This document shows positions 1-9,092 of a stretch of 64,000 nucleotides of DNA, piece by piece; position 1 is the first letter of the stretch, and each line of letters opens with the position of its first letter. Source of the DNA: Shewanella sp. Isolate11. Its GTDB lineage: Bacteria; Pseudomonadota; Gammaproteobacteria; Enterobacterales; Shewanellaceae. The notes beneath the pieces were generated by a model. That model had not been told where the DNA came from. It ran no database searches and was given only the letters and a program-made list of their open reading frames with translations. Location of the stretch: assembly GCF_022398315.1 (NCBI RefSeq), contig NZ_JAKEVF010000004.1, forward strand, positions 186,001 through 250,000, written 5' to 3'. Position numbers and translations under genes: made by a program.

Positions 1-1
1 T

Positions 2-1225
2 AATGCTAAGTTAGCTGCTGGCGGTATGAACGCTGCTTGGACAGACCAACAGAAAGCTAAGGGTATCGAAGACAGCGCAGAGTCTATGTACAAAGACACC
101 ATGAAAGGTGGCCGTGATATTAACGATCCCGCCTTGGTTGAGATCTTAAGTTCACACTCAAAAGGTTCAGTTGACTGGATGACGAAGATGGGGGCAGACC
201 TTAACGACATAGGTCGTATGGGCGGCGCATCGGCTAACCGTTCACATCGTCCAACGGGCGGTGCAGGCGTTGGCGCTCACGTGGTGCAAGTGCTTTATGA
301 TAATGCGATGCAGCGTAACATCGACTTGCGCATGAATACTCGTGGTGTTGAAATCCTTAAAGATGGCGACAAAGTAAAAGGTATCTTAGTTAAAGGTATG
401 TATACGGGTTATTACTGGGTTAAAGCCGATGCCGTCATTCTGGCAACCGGTGGTTTTGCTAAGAACAATGATCGCGTTGCTAAGCTAGATCCTAAACTCA
501 AAGGCTTTATCTCAACTAACCAACCAGGTGCAGTGGGTGATGGCCTCGATGTTGCGGCGAATGCAGGTGCAGCAATGAAAGATGTTGAATATATTCAGGC
601 GCATCCAACATTGTCTGTCAAAGGTGGCGTAATGGTTACCGAAGCAGTACGTGGTAACGGTGCTATTTTGGTTAACCGCGAAGGTAAGCGTTTCGTCAAC
701 GAAATCACCACTCGTGATAAAGCATCTGCGGCTATCTTAAAACAAACCGGTAAGTCAGCCTTCTTGTTATTCGATGACTCAGTACGTAAGTCTCTGTCTA
801 AGATTGATAAATATATCGGTTTAGGTGTTGCACCAACGGCAAGCTCACTGGTGAAACTCGGTGAAATGCAAGGTATCGATGGTAAAGCGATGACCGAAAC
901 CGTAGCCCGTTATAATGAGTTTGTGAAGAGTGGTAAAGATGCAGACTTTGAGCGTCCAAACCTACCTCGAGCGCTGAACGAAGGTAACTACTACGTGATT
1001 GAAGTTACTCCAGGTGTACACCACACCATGGGCGGTGTGATGATTGATACTAAAGCTGAAATCGTTAATGCGAAGAAGCAAGTTATCCCTGGTCTTTATG
1101 GTGCGGGTGAGGTCACAGGTGGTGTTCACGGTGCTAACCGTCTGGGTGGTAACGCGATTTCGGATATCATCACCTTTGGTCGCTTAGCGGGTGAACAAGC
1201 TGCTAAATATGCTAAAGAGCACTAG
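2..1225 (+). CDS. fccA: Flavocytochrome c fumarate reductase, flavoprotein part (5' end outside window)
   Basis: This is the C-terminal part of a periplasmic fumarate reductase, which reduces fumarate to succinate in anaerobic respiration. The reading frame is open from base 2, so the tetrahaem cytochrome domain and the first FAD-binding segment lie outside the window. Visible family signatures are [14 protein letters not shown] at the start (FAD-domain region), [28 protein letters not shown] (substrate-site histidine region) and the C-terminal [16 protein letters not shown]-binding segment. It ends in AKEH with a TAG stop and is followed about 70 bp later by a strong terminator. Soluble periplasmic FccA is characteristic of Shewanella. 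A related urocanate or methacrylate reductase cannot be excluded without the N-terminus. Confidence 0.9.
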   Translation, partial: NAKLAAGGMNAAWTDQQKAKGIEDSAESMYKDTMKGGRDINDPALVEILSSHSKGSVDWMTKMGADLNDIGRMGGASANRSHRPTGGAGVGAHVVQVLYDNAMQRNIDLRMNTRGVEILKDGDKVKGILVKGMYTGYYWVKADAVILATGGFAKNNDRVAKLDPKLKGFISTNQPGAVGDGLDVAANAGAAMKDVEYIQAHPTLSVKGGVMVTEAVRGNGAILVNREGKRFVNEITTRDKASAAILKQTGKSAFLLFDDSVRKSLSKIDKYIGLGVAPTASSLVKLGEMQGIDGKAMTETVARYNEFVKSGKDADFERPNLPRALNEGNYYVIEVTPGVHHTMGGVMIDTKAEIVNAKKQVIPGLYGAGEVTGGVHGANRLGGNAISDIITFGRLAGEQAAKYAKEH

Positions 1226-1292
1226 TTTGCTAGTAGCTGATTAATCAGTAAAACGTTTTAGGATGATGAATGGTGTTATGGATGACGCCCCT

Positions 1293-1322
1293 AAAAAACC
1301 AGCACGGAGGCTGGTTTTTTTT
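1293..1322 (+). terminator. Rho-independent terminator after fccA
   Basis: An inverted repeat AACCAGC / GCTGGTT with a short loop is followed by a run of eight T. It sits about 70 bp past the fccA stop codon on the same strand. Confidence 0.85.
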
Positions 1323-1346
1323 GTGTCAGGAACGCTTATGCCAAAG

Positions 1347-1430
1347 TCCATGTACCAAAATGTTCTCTACATTTATGGCATTTTCTCCATGCATGGAGGT
1401 CAGATGATAGCTTTGGTATTTGTACATGGA
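1347..1430 (+). repeat. 84-bp MITE-like repeat, copy A
   Basis: The element starts with TCCATGTAC and ends with GTACATGGA, which are perfect 9-bp terminal inverted repeats. It has a central palindrome CTCCATGCATGGAG. A 77-bp stretch (1354-1430) matches the reverse complement of 6757-6833 at about 71 of 77 positions. Both copies lie immediately downstream of a rho-independent terminator and share the junction TTTTTTGTGTC(A/T)GGAAC. No coding capacity is credible. Confidence 0.75.
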
Positions 1431-1452
1431 TTTGTGTTTATATTTAATGGCC

Positions 1453-1494
1453 GCGGTAAGCGGTAAGCGGTAAGCGGTAAGCGGTAAGCAGTAA
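1453..1494 (+). repeat. GCGGTAA heptamer tandem repeat (six units)
   Basis: Five perfect GCGGTAA units are followed by one GCAGTAA, in the gap between fccA and the convergent fbp gene. Short stretches of the same unit recur near 5165-5187 (twice) and 50592 (once). This suggests a genome-wide simple repeat prone to slippage. Confidence 0.85.
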
Positions 1495-1552
1495 GATTAA
1501 AGCTTAAAGTTGAAAAATTAATATCTAGTGTTTTTATCATTAAACCGTTAAT

Positions 1553-1580
1553 AAAAAAGTCGCCATGGCGACTTTTTTAT
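1553..1580 (-). terminator. Terminator of fbp
   Basis: A perfect 26-bp palindrome, AAAAAAGTCGCC with its reverse complement, lies 15 bp past the fbp stop codon. Its T-rich arm follows the stem in the fbp direction. It is symmetric and could also stop readthrough from the other strand. Confidence 0.85.
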
Positions 1581-1594
1581 TGAGTCATTAGCTG

Positions 1595-2584
1595 CTAGAG
1601 GCTGGGCTCTTCGCTGTAATCCACTTGATGATATTCGAGACAAGTATCGACTTCGTTGGCCGAGCCTAAGATCACCGCCACACGCTGATGGATATTGCTA
1701 GGCGTGATATCTAAGATGGTTTCATAGCCAGTAGTCGCCTTGCCGCCCGCTTGTTCTACTAATAAAGACATAGGGTTGGCTTCATACATTAAACGCAGCT
1801 TGTATGGCTTTTCTGGGTTTTTATTGTCTGTGGGGTAGGTGAATAAGCCACCACGACATAAGACTCGATGCACATCGCCAACCATAGCTGCAATCCAGCG
1901 CATGTTGAAGGCTTTTTCACGTGGTCCAATTTTTCCCAGTAAAAGATCGCCAATATAGGTCTGCATTGGCGCTTCCCAGAAGCGTTGGTTTGACATGTTG
2001 ATGGCAAACTCGGCGGTATCTTTGCTGATCGACATCGCTGGGTTAGTCAGTAGATATTCGTTGGTTTCAGGGTTAAGGGTAAACAGCTGTACCCCTTGAC
2101 CAGTGGTGAGGGCTAACATGGTCGATGGACCATATAACACATAGCCAGCGGCCACTTGGTTACGACCCGATTGCAAGAAACTCTGTTGTGTTAACTCCCC
2201 TTTAGGCGCAGGTAATACCGAGAAGATAGTTCCCACTAGTGAGTTAATATCGATATTCGATGAGCCATCGAGTGGATCGAAACACACTAAGAAATCACCA
2301 CTCTGACCCACTTCGACGATATGGTCTTCCTCTTCAGAGGCTAAACCGCGCACTGTGCTGTCAGCCTTGAGCGCGTCTTTGAGCATATCGTTAGTGATCA
2401 CATCTAATTTTTTTTGGGTTTCGCCCTGAACATTTTCTTGTTCAGTTGCCCCCAGTATGCCAGCCAATGCACCATGACGAACGGCTTGGCTAATGGCTTT
2501 AGAGGTGTCAGCTAAGGTCAGAATGAGTTGCGACAAAGGAGCATCTATCCCTTGTGAACTTAAGTGTTGTGCCAGAGTTTGCAT
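1595..2584 (-). CDS. fbp: Fructose-1,6-bisphosphatase, class I
   Basis: It hydrolyses fructose-1,6-bisphosphate to fructose-6-phosphate, the committed step of gluconeogenesis, in the cytoplasm. At 329 residues it has the usual length of the class I enzyme. The metal and substrate motif FDPLDGSSN lies at about residues 102-110, and a metal-ligand acidic cluster EEE at 83-85. The start is an ATG preceded by AAGGGA at normal spacing. The gene is monocistronic, with its own terminator, and converges on fccA. Confidence 0.97.
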   Translation of the reverse strand: MQTLAQHLSSQGIDAPLSQLILTLADTSKAISQAVRHGALAGILGATEQENVQGETQKKLDVITNDMLKDALKADSTVRGLASEEEDHIVEVGQSGDFLVCFDPLDGSSNIDINSLVGTIFSVLPAPKGELTQQSFLQSGRNQVAAGYVLYGPSTMLALTTGQGVQLFTLNPETNEYLLTNPAMSISKDTAEFAINMSNQRFWEAPMQTYIGDLLLGKIGPREKAFNMRWIAAMVGDVHRVLCRGGLFTYPTDNKNPEKPYKLRLMYEANPMSLLVEQAGGKATTGYETILDITPSNIHQRVAVILGSANEVDTCLEYHQVDYSEEPSL

Positions 2585-2884
2585 GTTATTCCCTTTGACA
2601 GTAAGAGTTAAACTCTCGTTTTAGGTCGGATCTTATTTGATGTTGTAATTATTGCGCAGATTCTACCTTAAATCGCTAGATGTCGCGAGTTGTTACCGCT
2701 TAGCATTGCAGGGGGAAATAGCGGCTATAGCGTTTTTCTGGATGAAGTTTAGCGTTTGTATTTACTCTCCTTCGATCTTAGACTTTTACTCTCCGACTCG
2801 AAGTTTTTATCGAATTAAGGCACAATGCCTGCGCCTAGATCCCATCAGGCTTAACTGAATTAGTTTTCTATCCAGGATATAATA
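2585..2884. other. Intergenic region between fbp and the DPP IV gene
   Basis: Three hundred bases between divergently transcribed genes must hold both promoters. A ribosome-binding sequence CCAGGA lies before the start at 2885. No clear operator, RNA or repeat was seen. A short open frame at 2652-2858 has no ribosome site or recognisable protein features. Confidence 0.5.
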
Positions 2885-5137
2885 ATGAATAAAACATGGA
2901 TAAGCTCAGCCCTCATGGTGCTCCCTATGCTTTTCTCTCAGTCGGCCAGCGCGTCGCAACCCGCTTTAAAACAGCCTGTCGGGGGTACTACGCCACTGAC
3001 AATCGAACGTATCTCAGCTTCGCCAGCGTTAGCAGGAACCAGTCCTCGTGGCCTTAAGTTGTCACCGGATGGTAAGCGTGTGACTTACCTTGCCGGTCGT
3101 GATGACGATCAATACTTTTACGATTTATGGCAGATGGATGTGGCCAGCGGCGAACAAAAGGTATTGATTAATGCCGATGATCTTAAAATCGCCGAACTCT
3201 CCGATGAAGAGAAAGCCCGCCGTGAGCGTCAGCGCATCTATGGTCAAGGGATCATGGAATACTTCTGGTCTGAAGATAGTCAGGCGATTCTGATCCCTGC
3301 TTCAGGGGCGCTGTATTATTACTCGGTTGCCGATGGCAAAGTGACGCAGCTACCTACCGGTGAAGGCTTTACTACCGATGCCAGACTGTCACCTAAAGGC
3401 CATTTTGTTAGCTTTGTACGAGATCAAAACCTGTATCTGCTTAACATCAAAACGTCGGCCTTAACCGCACTGACCACCGATGGTGGCGGGGCGATTAAGA
3501 ACGGCATGGCTGAGTTTGTCGCCCAAGAAGAGATGGGGCGTATGACAGGTTACTGGTGGGCGCCGGATGAATCGGCTATCGCCTTTACCCGTATTGACGA
3601 GTCCGGCGTTGAGCTAGTGACGCGCAATGAAATTTATGCTGACGGTATTAAGCTGACTGAGCAGCGTTATCCTGCAGCGGGTCAGAACAATATCACCATT
3701 GAGCTTGGGGTCGTTAATATCGACAACAAGCAGGTGAAATGGATCGATATTGGCAAAGAGAAAGATATCTACTTGCCACGAGTAAAATGGTTACCCAATA
3801 GCAAGCAGCTTTCTTTCCAATGGCAAAGCCGAGATCAGCATCAGTTAGATTTACGTATTGCGGATCTACGTAATCAAGAAACTGCCGATGTTGTTATTCA
3901 AGAGCGCAGCGATGCATGGGTTAATCTTAATAAAGACTTACGTTTCTTGAAAAAACAGCCGCAACTCATTTGGGCATCGGAGCGTGATGGTTTTAATCAT
4001 CTGTATTTGTTTGACCTACAAGGTCGCTTAATTCGCCAATTAACCAAGGGTGACTGGGCTGTCGATCAAGTGGAATATGTCGACGAGCAGGGCGGTTATG
4101 TTTACTTTACCGGCCGTAAAGCCAGCGTGATCGAAAAGCACTTATTCCGAGTGCCACTTAAGGGTGGAAAAATCGAGCAATTAAGCCAACGTAGCGGTAT
4201 GCACGATGCGGTTTTTGCCGATAATCAGCCTATCTACCTTGACTATTTTAACAGTCTGGCTCAGCCGCCACAGATCAGTCTGCATGATGAAAATGGTCAG
4301 CGATTGGCTTGGGTTGAGAAAAATAAATTAGACGACTCACATCCGCTACATCCTTATTTCGGCTTATGGCAGTTGCCGACCTTCGGTGAGATAAAAGCCG
4401 AAGATGGCCAGACACTGCAATACCGTCTATTTAAGCCGGTCGATTTTGATGCTAAAAAGCAATATCCGGTGGTAGTTCGCGTGTATGGCGGTCCACATGC
4501 TCAGTTGGTTGTTAACAGCTGGAGTAGTCATGACTACTTTACCCAGTATTTATTGCAACAAGGCTTTATCGTATTCCAGTTGGATAATCGTGGCTCGGCG
4601 CATCGTGGTACTCGTTTCGAACAAGTGATTTATAAACACTTGGGTGACGCGGAAGTTAACGATCAGAAAGCGGGTGTCGATTACTTGCGTAGCCTAGCGT
4701 ATGTCGACGGTGACAATGTCGCTATTTATGGTCACAGCTATGGTGGTTATATGGCGTTGATGAGCTTGTTTAAGGCTCCGACACATTTTAAGGCCGCAAT
4801 CTCTGGTGCACCTGTTACCGACTGGGCACTGTACGACACGCATTATACCGAGCGTTATCTGTCAGACCCTGTGAGCAATGCTAAAGGTTATGAAGCCAGC
4901 AGTGTCTTCCCTTATGTTAAGGGTTATCAATCCGGCTTGTTGATGTATCACGGCATGGCGGACGATAACGTGTTATTTGAAAATAGTACCCGCGTGTATA
5001 AGGCTCTGCAGGATGAAGGCAAACTGTTCCAGATGATCGATTATCCGGGGTCTAAGCATTCGATGCGTGGTGAGAAGGTGCAGAATCACCTATATCTTTC
5101 ATTGGCAGATTTTCTCGAGAAGCAACTGAAAAGATAG
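2885..5137 (+). CDS. Secreted dipeptidyl peptidase IV (S9 family)
   Basis: This is a 750-residue serine exopeptidase that removes X-Pro or X-Ala dipeptides from peptide N-termini, probably in the periplasm. A signal peptide (Met-Asn-Lys, hydrophobic core, SASAS cleavage region) covers residues 1 to about 24. The middle is the DPP IV beta-propeller. It carries the EE pair at about 215-216, in AQEEMGRM, that in this family grips the substrate N-terminus. The C-terminal alpha/beta-hydrolase domain has nucleophile Ser618 in GHSYGGYM, an Asp at 693/694 in MADDNV and His725 in SKHS. All catalytic residues are present. It is followed by its own terminator and appears monocistronic. Confidence 0.93.
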   Translation: MNKTWISSALMVLPMLFSQSASASQPALKQPVGGTTPLTIERISASPALAGTSPRGLKLSPDGKRVTYLAGRDDDQYFYDLWQMDVASGEQKVLINADDLKIAELSDEEKARRERQRIYGQGIMEYFWSEDSQAILIPASGALYYYSVADGKVTQLPTGEGFTTDARLSPKGHFVSFVRDQNLYLLNIKTSALTALTTDGGGAIKNGMAEFVAQEEMGRMTGYWWAPDESAIAFTRIDESGVELVTRNEIYADGIKLTEQRYPAAGQNNITIELGVVNIDNKQVKWIDIGKEKDIYLPRVKWLPNSKQLSFQWQSRDQHQLDLRIADLRNQETADVVIQERSDAWVNLNKDLRFLKKQPQLIWASERDGFNHLYLFDLQGRLIRQLTKGDWAVDQVEYVDEQGGYVYFTGRKASVIEKHLFRVPLKGGKIEQLSQRSGMHDAVFADNQPIYLDYFNSLAQPPQISLHDENGQRLAWVEKNKLDDSHPLHPYFGLWQLPTFGEIKAEDGQTLQYRLFKPVDFDAKKQYPVVVRVYGGPHAQLVVNSWSSHDYFTQYLLQQGFIVFQLDNRGSAHRGTRFEQVIYKHLGDAEVNDQKAGVDYLRSLAYVDGDNVAIYGHSYGGYMALMSLFKAPTHFKAAISGAPVTDWALYDTHYTERYLSDPVSNAKGYEASSVFPYVKGYQSGLLMYHGMADDNVLFENSTRVYKALQDEGKLFQMIDYPGSKHSMRGEKVQNHLYLSLADFLEKQLKR

Positions 5138-5186
5138 CTGCGAGGTTCGGGGTTAGAGGAGCGAGCGGTAAGTTTTAAGCGGTAAG

Positions 5187-5224
5187 TGAAGCCCTGTCGT
5201 TTTGAAAGCGATAGGGCTTTTTTT
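5187..5224 (+). terminator. Terminator after the DPP IV gene
   Basis: A stem AAGCCCTGTCG / CGATAGGGCTT (one G-U pair) with a short loop is followed by seven T. It is preceded by two GCGGTAA-type heptamers. Confidence 0.85.
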
Positions 5225-5264
5225 CGCTTATTTGGTGAATATATTTACTCTTTTAATCAAACTA

Positions 5265-5720
5265 TTAGCTGCATTTTCCTTGTTTTGCCATTTTTAATTT
5301 TGAGACCTCTTTTTTTCCTTTTTCTTCATCAATCAGTTCTAAACCTGCTCCACCTACAAAGGCTCCAAATTTCATATATTGCCGAACAAAGTAATTCTTT
5401 CCTGATTCGATCTGTACTATTAGGTCATTAGGAGAAAACTCTGACTCAGTAGAAACCTTGTAATCCTTATCTCCAAGTAGTTCAACGTAGAAAAACACGT
5501 TGGGAGCACTTTCTCCGATACATTCACCATCTACCCAAATATCTTTTTTTAGGGCCCCCCCAAAGCCACCTGAACGATAAATATACAGTCCAGATTTGTC
5601 ATTAGTGGGAACTTTAAATTCTTTGGCTTTGTTTGATGTTTTTGAATCTTCAAGTGGAACAGATGCACAGCCGGATAGAATGGATATCATTAAAGCTGAT
5701 GCTAGTATTTTAAGTTTCAT
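5265..5720 (-). CDS. DUF2846-type lipoprotein
   Basis: This 151-residue predicted lipoprotein has a lipobox LSGC with the acylated cysteine at residue 18, so it should be membrane-anchored in the periplasm. The body shows the DUF2846-like pattern: GLYIYRSGG near residue 45, a WVDGECIGE segment, a KNYFVRQY strand and a C-terminal ELIDEEKG. Function is unknown. Base composition is more AT-rich than flanking core genes, as for the next two genes, which suggests a recently acquired patch. The family assignment rests on pattern recognition only. Confidence 0.75.
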   Translation of the reverse strand: MKLKILASALMISILSGCASVPLEDSKTSNKAKEFKVPTNDKSGLYIYRSGGFGGALKKDIWVDGECIGESAPNVFFYVELLGDKDYKVSTESEFSPNDLIVQIESGKNYFVRQYMKFGAFVGGAGLELIDEEKGKKEVSKLKMAKQGKCS

Positions 5721-5848
5721 TTTTATGCCCTAATTTGTAATAGTAAAATATCGTTAGATACATGATTTAATGTTTGAATAGGAATTGCATGCAAACCGTT
5801 ATTTTTTAATCTAGGAAGTTAGGGTGGTTATGCATGTTCTTAGAGTTG

Positions 5849-6148
5849 TTAACTCTTACAATAGGTTGATTCAGCTACATAAGTTACCGAGTGGCCAACA
5901 AGATAGGTATTTGCAATATACGTATTAATTTGTGATTCGCACCATTGCAATGCATCTCCCATACTTTCATAACCTTTACCTGGGGCATTCCAGCACTGTT
6001 TTAAGTCACGTTCACGGTCACTAGCAAGCAAGGCGCTTGATTGTGTAATTTTACAAGAGGAATAAGTTGATTTAGATGAGCCATCTGAGTTTGAGCCACC
6101 ACAGCCGAATAAAGCAATGGCAACCGAAGTTAAAATTATTCTTTTCAT
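5849..6148 (-). CDS. Small lipoprotein, unknown function
   Basis: This is a predicted 99-residue lipoprotein beginning MKRIILTSVAIALFGCGG, with a clear lipobox (LFGC). The start at 6148 was preferred over an in-frame upstream ATG at 6223. The lipoprotein signal begins there, and the longer form would overlap the end of the upstream gene. The mature part has several cysteines (SSCKI, KQCWNAP, QWCESQ, STYCKS), probably forming disulfides. It starts 7 bases after the stop of the upstream secreted-protein gene, so the two are likely co-transcribed. No homologous family was recognised. Confidence 0.7.
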   Translation of the reverse strand: MKRIILTSVAIALFGCGGSNSDGSSKSTYSSCKITQSSALLASDRERDLKQCWNAPGKGYESMGDALQWCESQINTYIANTYLVGHSVTYVAESTYCKS

Positions 6149-6155
6149 TGTTAAC

Positions 6156-6473
6156 CTATTGCTGAATGTTGAAGTTTTTTTCAAAAATAACTCGACTATT
6201 ACAAGGGACTTCGAAATAGTCATGAATCATATTTTTTACCAAAATTTCCAAGTACGTATGACCTTCACATTGAAAAGAAAGACCTGAAGATGGCTTGATA
6301 TCGAATTCTTTCCCATAGATATCAATAGTGAAAGAGCTACCTGAAAAATTTTGCACAGACAAAGTATCTGATTCTGTGTTGATTAGAGAAATGTTTTCAA
6401 TTGGTGGTGCATCTTGAGCAGTTGCATTGAGGGATATTAGCCCAATGGCGAAGGCTAAATTCTGTAGTTTCAT
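6156..6473 (-). CDS. Small secreted protein, unknown function
   Basis: This 105-residue protein has an N-terminal signal peptide (MKLQNLAFAIGLISLNATAQ) with an ATAQD cleavage region. The start is well supported by AAGGAGAT upstream of the ATG. The mature part is mostly predicted beta strand with two cysteines (FQCEGH and VPCNS), so a small disulfide-bonded periplasmic domain is plausible. It is the first gene of a two-gene unit with the lipoprotein at 5849-6148. Nothing in the sequence identifies a function. Confidence 0.65.
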   Translation of the reverse strand: MKLQNLAFAIGLISLNATAQDAPPIENISLINTESDTLSVQNFSGSSFTIDIYGKEFDIKPSSGLSFQCEGHTYLEILVKNMIHDYFEVPCNSRVIFEKNFNIQQ

Positions 6474-6756
6474 TTTATCTCCTTGTAAAAATTGAAACTA
6501 AATTACCGAGGTTAAAACCAATGTCTTCTGGAGGATGAACTTAGATAAAGATAGGTTTGGAAAGAGGTTATGTTCTGGACAACTCAATCCATGAGTTAAG
6601 TTCTATATCCCGTTGTAACTTAAGGTGAAATATCTTCCACCAATCAACGTACCATAATTAATTTGTATTATCTATTAAAAGTGAACCTTGAATTGCCATT
6701 ACTTAACCAGAAGGCTTTTGGTTTATTTTGGTACTGATCACCGGGGATAAGTACAG

Positions 6757-6833
6757 TCCATGTACAAATACCAAAACTATCATCTGACCTCCATTGATGG
6801 AGGAAATGCCAAAAATGTAGGGAACATTTTGGT
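6757..6833 (-). repeat. MITE-like repeat, copy B (inverted relative to copy A)
   Basis: This is about 92% identical to the reverse complement of 1354-1430. It retains the GTACATGGA end but has lost the opposite terminal repeat. It lies just downstream of the arcA terminator, in the same orientation relative to that terminator as copy A has to the fccA terminator. The rest of the 6474-6925 gap shows nothing else recognisable. Confidence 0.75.
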
Positions 6834-6878
6834 GCCTGGGTTTTGGCACTCTTTGTTTATAAGAAGTGTTCCAGACAC

Positions 6879-6904
6879 AAAAAAGCCAGTCGTTAGACTG
6901 GCTT
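6879..6904 (-). terminator. Terminator of arcA
   Basis: A perfect 9-bp stem AAGCCAGTC / GACTGGCTT with a GTTA loop is followed on the minus strand by a T run. It lies about 20 bp past the arcA stop codon. Confidence 0.88.
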
Positions 6905-6925
6905 AGTTTATTAAAGGAGAAGTGA

Positions 6926-7645
6926 TTAGGCTTCTTCTAAGTTACCGCAGAAACGATAGCCTTCACCATGGATCGTAGCGATGATTTCTGGCGTATCTGG
7001 CAAGCTTTCGAAGTGCTTACGAATACGACGGATAGTGACATCGACAGTACGGTCATGTGGCTTAAGCTCACGGCCTGTCATCTTCATCAATAAGTCGGCG
7101 CGAGTTAGGATCTTGCCTGGGTTTTCAACGAAGTGCAGCATGGCACGGAACTCACTGCGTGGCAGCTTGTATGACTCGCCTTGTGGGCTAACCAAAGAGC
7201 GGCTGTTGATCTCTAAGCTCCAGCCATTAAAACGATAATATTCAACTGCGCTTTTCTCTTCGGTTTCAGCACCAGTGCTGTTAACTCGAGTTAGCAGGTT
7301 ACGTGCACGGATCGTTAGCTCGCGAGGATTGAATGGCTTAGTGATGTAGTCATCTGCGCCAATTTCTAGCCCTAAAATCTTGTCTACTTCGTTGTCACGG
7401 CCAGTGAGGAAGATTAGGCCTATATTATTGATTTCACGAAGTTCACGGGCTAGCAAAAGTCCGTTTTTACCAGGAAGATTAATATCCATAACGACGAGGT
7501 TAATCTTGTTTTCCTGCATGGCTTTATGCATTTCTGCGCCATCATTGGCTTCAGTTACCACATATCCTTCAGCCTCGAAAATACTTCTTAGCGTGTTCCG
7601 GGTAACGGCTTCATCTTCAACGATCAGAATGTGCGGGTTTTGCAT
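6926..7645 (-). CDS. arcA: Aerobic respiration response regulator ArcA
   Basis: This 239-residue OmpR-family response regulator controls respiratory and fermentative genes according to redox state. The receiver domain (1 to about 120) has the acidic pocket E10/D11, the phospho-acceptor Asp54 in VVMDINLPG, and the conserved TKPF lysine. The C-terminal winged helix (about 135-235) ends in the GEGYRF motif. The sequence closely follows the ArcA pattern ([25 protein letters not shown]). No kinase gene is adjacent, as is usual for arcA. It has its own terminator and a long upstream region. Confidence 0.95.
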   Translation of the reverse strand: MQNPHILIVEDEAVTRNTLRSIFEAEGYVVTEANDGAEMHKAMQENKINLVVMDINLPGKNGLLLARELREINNIGLIFLTGRDNEVDKILGLEIGADDYITKPFNPRELTIRARNLLTRVNSTGAETEEKSAVEYYRFNGWSLEINSRSLVSPQGESYKLPRSEFRAMLHFVENPGKILTRADLLMKMTGRELKPHDRTVDVTIRRIRKHFESLPDTPEIIATIHGEGYRFCGNLEEA

Positions 7646-8217
7646 ATTTAAGTACCTAATATTGATTTAAATCCGTTCTAACCATGAGCGCGGCTTTAAT
7701 GGCGCCCTACTTGTCGTGTTGACAATTACTGATTCACGCAGGTGCATTCATAAAAACAGGTTTGAAACAGCAACACACTTCATGATTAGTAAAGTATGCG
7801 TATCTATCTATAAAGAAACGCGAACTGCATTCACTTCGATTAACAATAGCCGGAAATAGTTCCTCAATAACTATTAATTAATTTCAAGTTTCAATGCTAC
7901 AACAGCCGAAGCTCACATTTTATACAGGAAATTGACTAACTTTAGGTTACAGCGTCTGTAATCAGACAAACCAAAAGTATTTCATCGTCTTGATGAGTAG
8001 AAGCGAACCAACATTCTTATTGTACTCGCTTTATCCATTTGTTAACAAATGAAATGTTAAAAAATTTATGTTGAGATTTGACTTAAATCACATTATTTAG
8101 AGTAAGTATCTGTTTTTAAGGGTATTGATGAAATTTAATAAAGTGATCTCTTTCACAGCTATAGGTTTTTTCAGCGGTTTTGCTATAATCTTTCGAATCT
8201 AATTTAGGAATAATTTA
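7646..8217. other. Long intergenic region upstream of arcA
   Basis: About 570 AT-rich bases separate divergent arcA and the DUF3293 gene. They should hold the promoters of both. I see no RNA fold signature, repeat or coding region in it. Confidence 0.5.
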
Positions 8218-8220
8218 GTG

Positions 8221-8652
8221 ATGAGCACTGCAACCGATCATGTTTGGCATTGTTACCAACAAACCCAGTTTTTGCTAACTCAACCGCTTTCTCCCGTTTT
8301 ATCCTTTGCTATTGTCACCGCCCACAACCCTAGAGGTGAAACCCTCTCAGCCCCTCAAAATCGCTTACTCGACAGACAGCTACAACTTCGAATTGAAACA
8401 TTAAAGCATCCTTATCGCTCGCTGGTGGGCAGTTCACTGGATCTAAGTCATATGGAGAAAAGTTGGGCTATTCCAATGGATAAGCGTGATGCCGTTGAAC
8501 TGGCTAAAGAGTTTCATCAAAACGCGATTTACTATATTCAGCAGGATCAACTGCAATTAGTGCCTTGCTTGTTATCTTATCCTGAATTGTCTTTAGGGCA
8601 TTTTTCTGCTCGGGTTCACGTAGTAAGCGAGTTACCGGATCTTTGTGCGTAA
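8221..8652 (+). CDS. DUF3293 family protein
   Basis: This is a cytoplasmic protein of about 143 residues and unknown function. It carries the DUF3293-like sequence SFAIVTAHNPRG near residue 30, followed by a NRLLDRQLQ segment and a C-terminal hydrophobic region. No signal peptide is seen. The start is either the ATG at 8221 or the overlapping GTG at 8218. AGGA at 8206-8209 is closer to ideal spacing for the GTG. It is isolated between the arcA intergenic region and the lysine riboswitch. Confidence 0.7.
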   Translation: MSTATDHVWHCYQQTQFLLTQPLSPVLSFAIVTAHNPRGETLSAPQNRLLDRQLQLRIETLKHPYRSLVGSSLDLSHMEKSWAIPMDKRDAVELAKEFHQNAIYYIQQDQLQLVPCLLSYPELSLGHFSARVHVVSELPDLCA

Positions 8653-8787
8653 GCACTTAAAATGGCGACTTCAGCGCTATGAACTATCTTATTAGGTAAA
8701 AATTTAACTGTTACATTCAAAGTCCATTGACTTACTAGATAATTTTTTGCTAATTTCCACACTTCTTAGTCTTTCAGGAGATTGAGA

Positions 8788-8960
8788 TACAGAAGAGGAG
8801 CGTTAACTAGGTAGTAAGCTAGAGGAGTCCAAACTCCTGTGACGGTTTATGAGGGAGATTAACGCCGAGATAGGCACTGGTTTGGTTACATTTGCTTATC
8901 GGTCGTCAGGGCTGAATCCCGTCGATTGTCACCTGTTTTTTGGTGGAGAGCTTCTGGTGG
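8788..8960 (+). promoter_or_regulatory. Lysine riboswitch (L-box) controlling lysC
   Basis: The leader matches the lysine aptamer: AGAAGAGGAGCG at the 5' arm, GAGGAGTCCAAACTCCTGTGA, the conserved GAGGGAG and ACGCCGA segments, GGGCTGAATCCC, ATTGTCACC and the closing GGTGGAGAGCTTCTGG. The first and last segments (CAGAAG and CTTCTG) pair as P1. It ends about 130 bases before the lysC start. A hairpin-forming stretch at about 9002-9028 (GCTCTTCGAAC with GTTCGGAGC) may be the expression platform. Lysine binding is expected to lower lysC expression. Confidence 0.93.
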
Positions 8961-9092
8961 TGATCGCTGTTTCCCGTCTTGGGGTGCGTAATCTTTGCAC
9001 CAGGCTCTTCGAACGAAGTTGGTTCGGAGCTTAATCATGTTTTCTTTATCTGTGTTAACGCCTATCTCAAACAATCAAGTTGAGGTGAGCTA

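Noticed and set aside
1263-1466. Open frame over the fccA terminator and repeat copy A
   Set aside because: It consists mainly of the terminator hairpin, the MITE-like element and heptamer repeats, with no ribosome site and no protein-like composition.
8849-9074. Two open frames on opposite strands before lysC
   Set aside because: They lie within or just after the lysine riboswitch; the RNA signature explains the sequence better.
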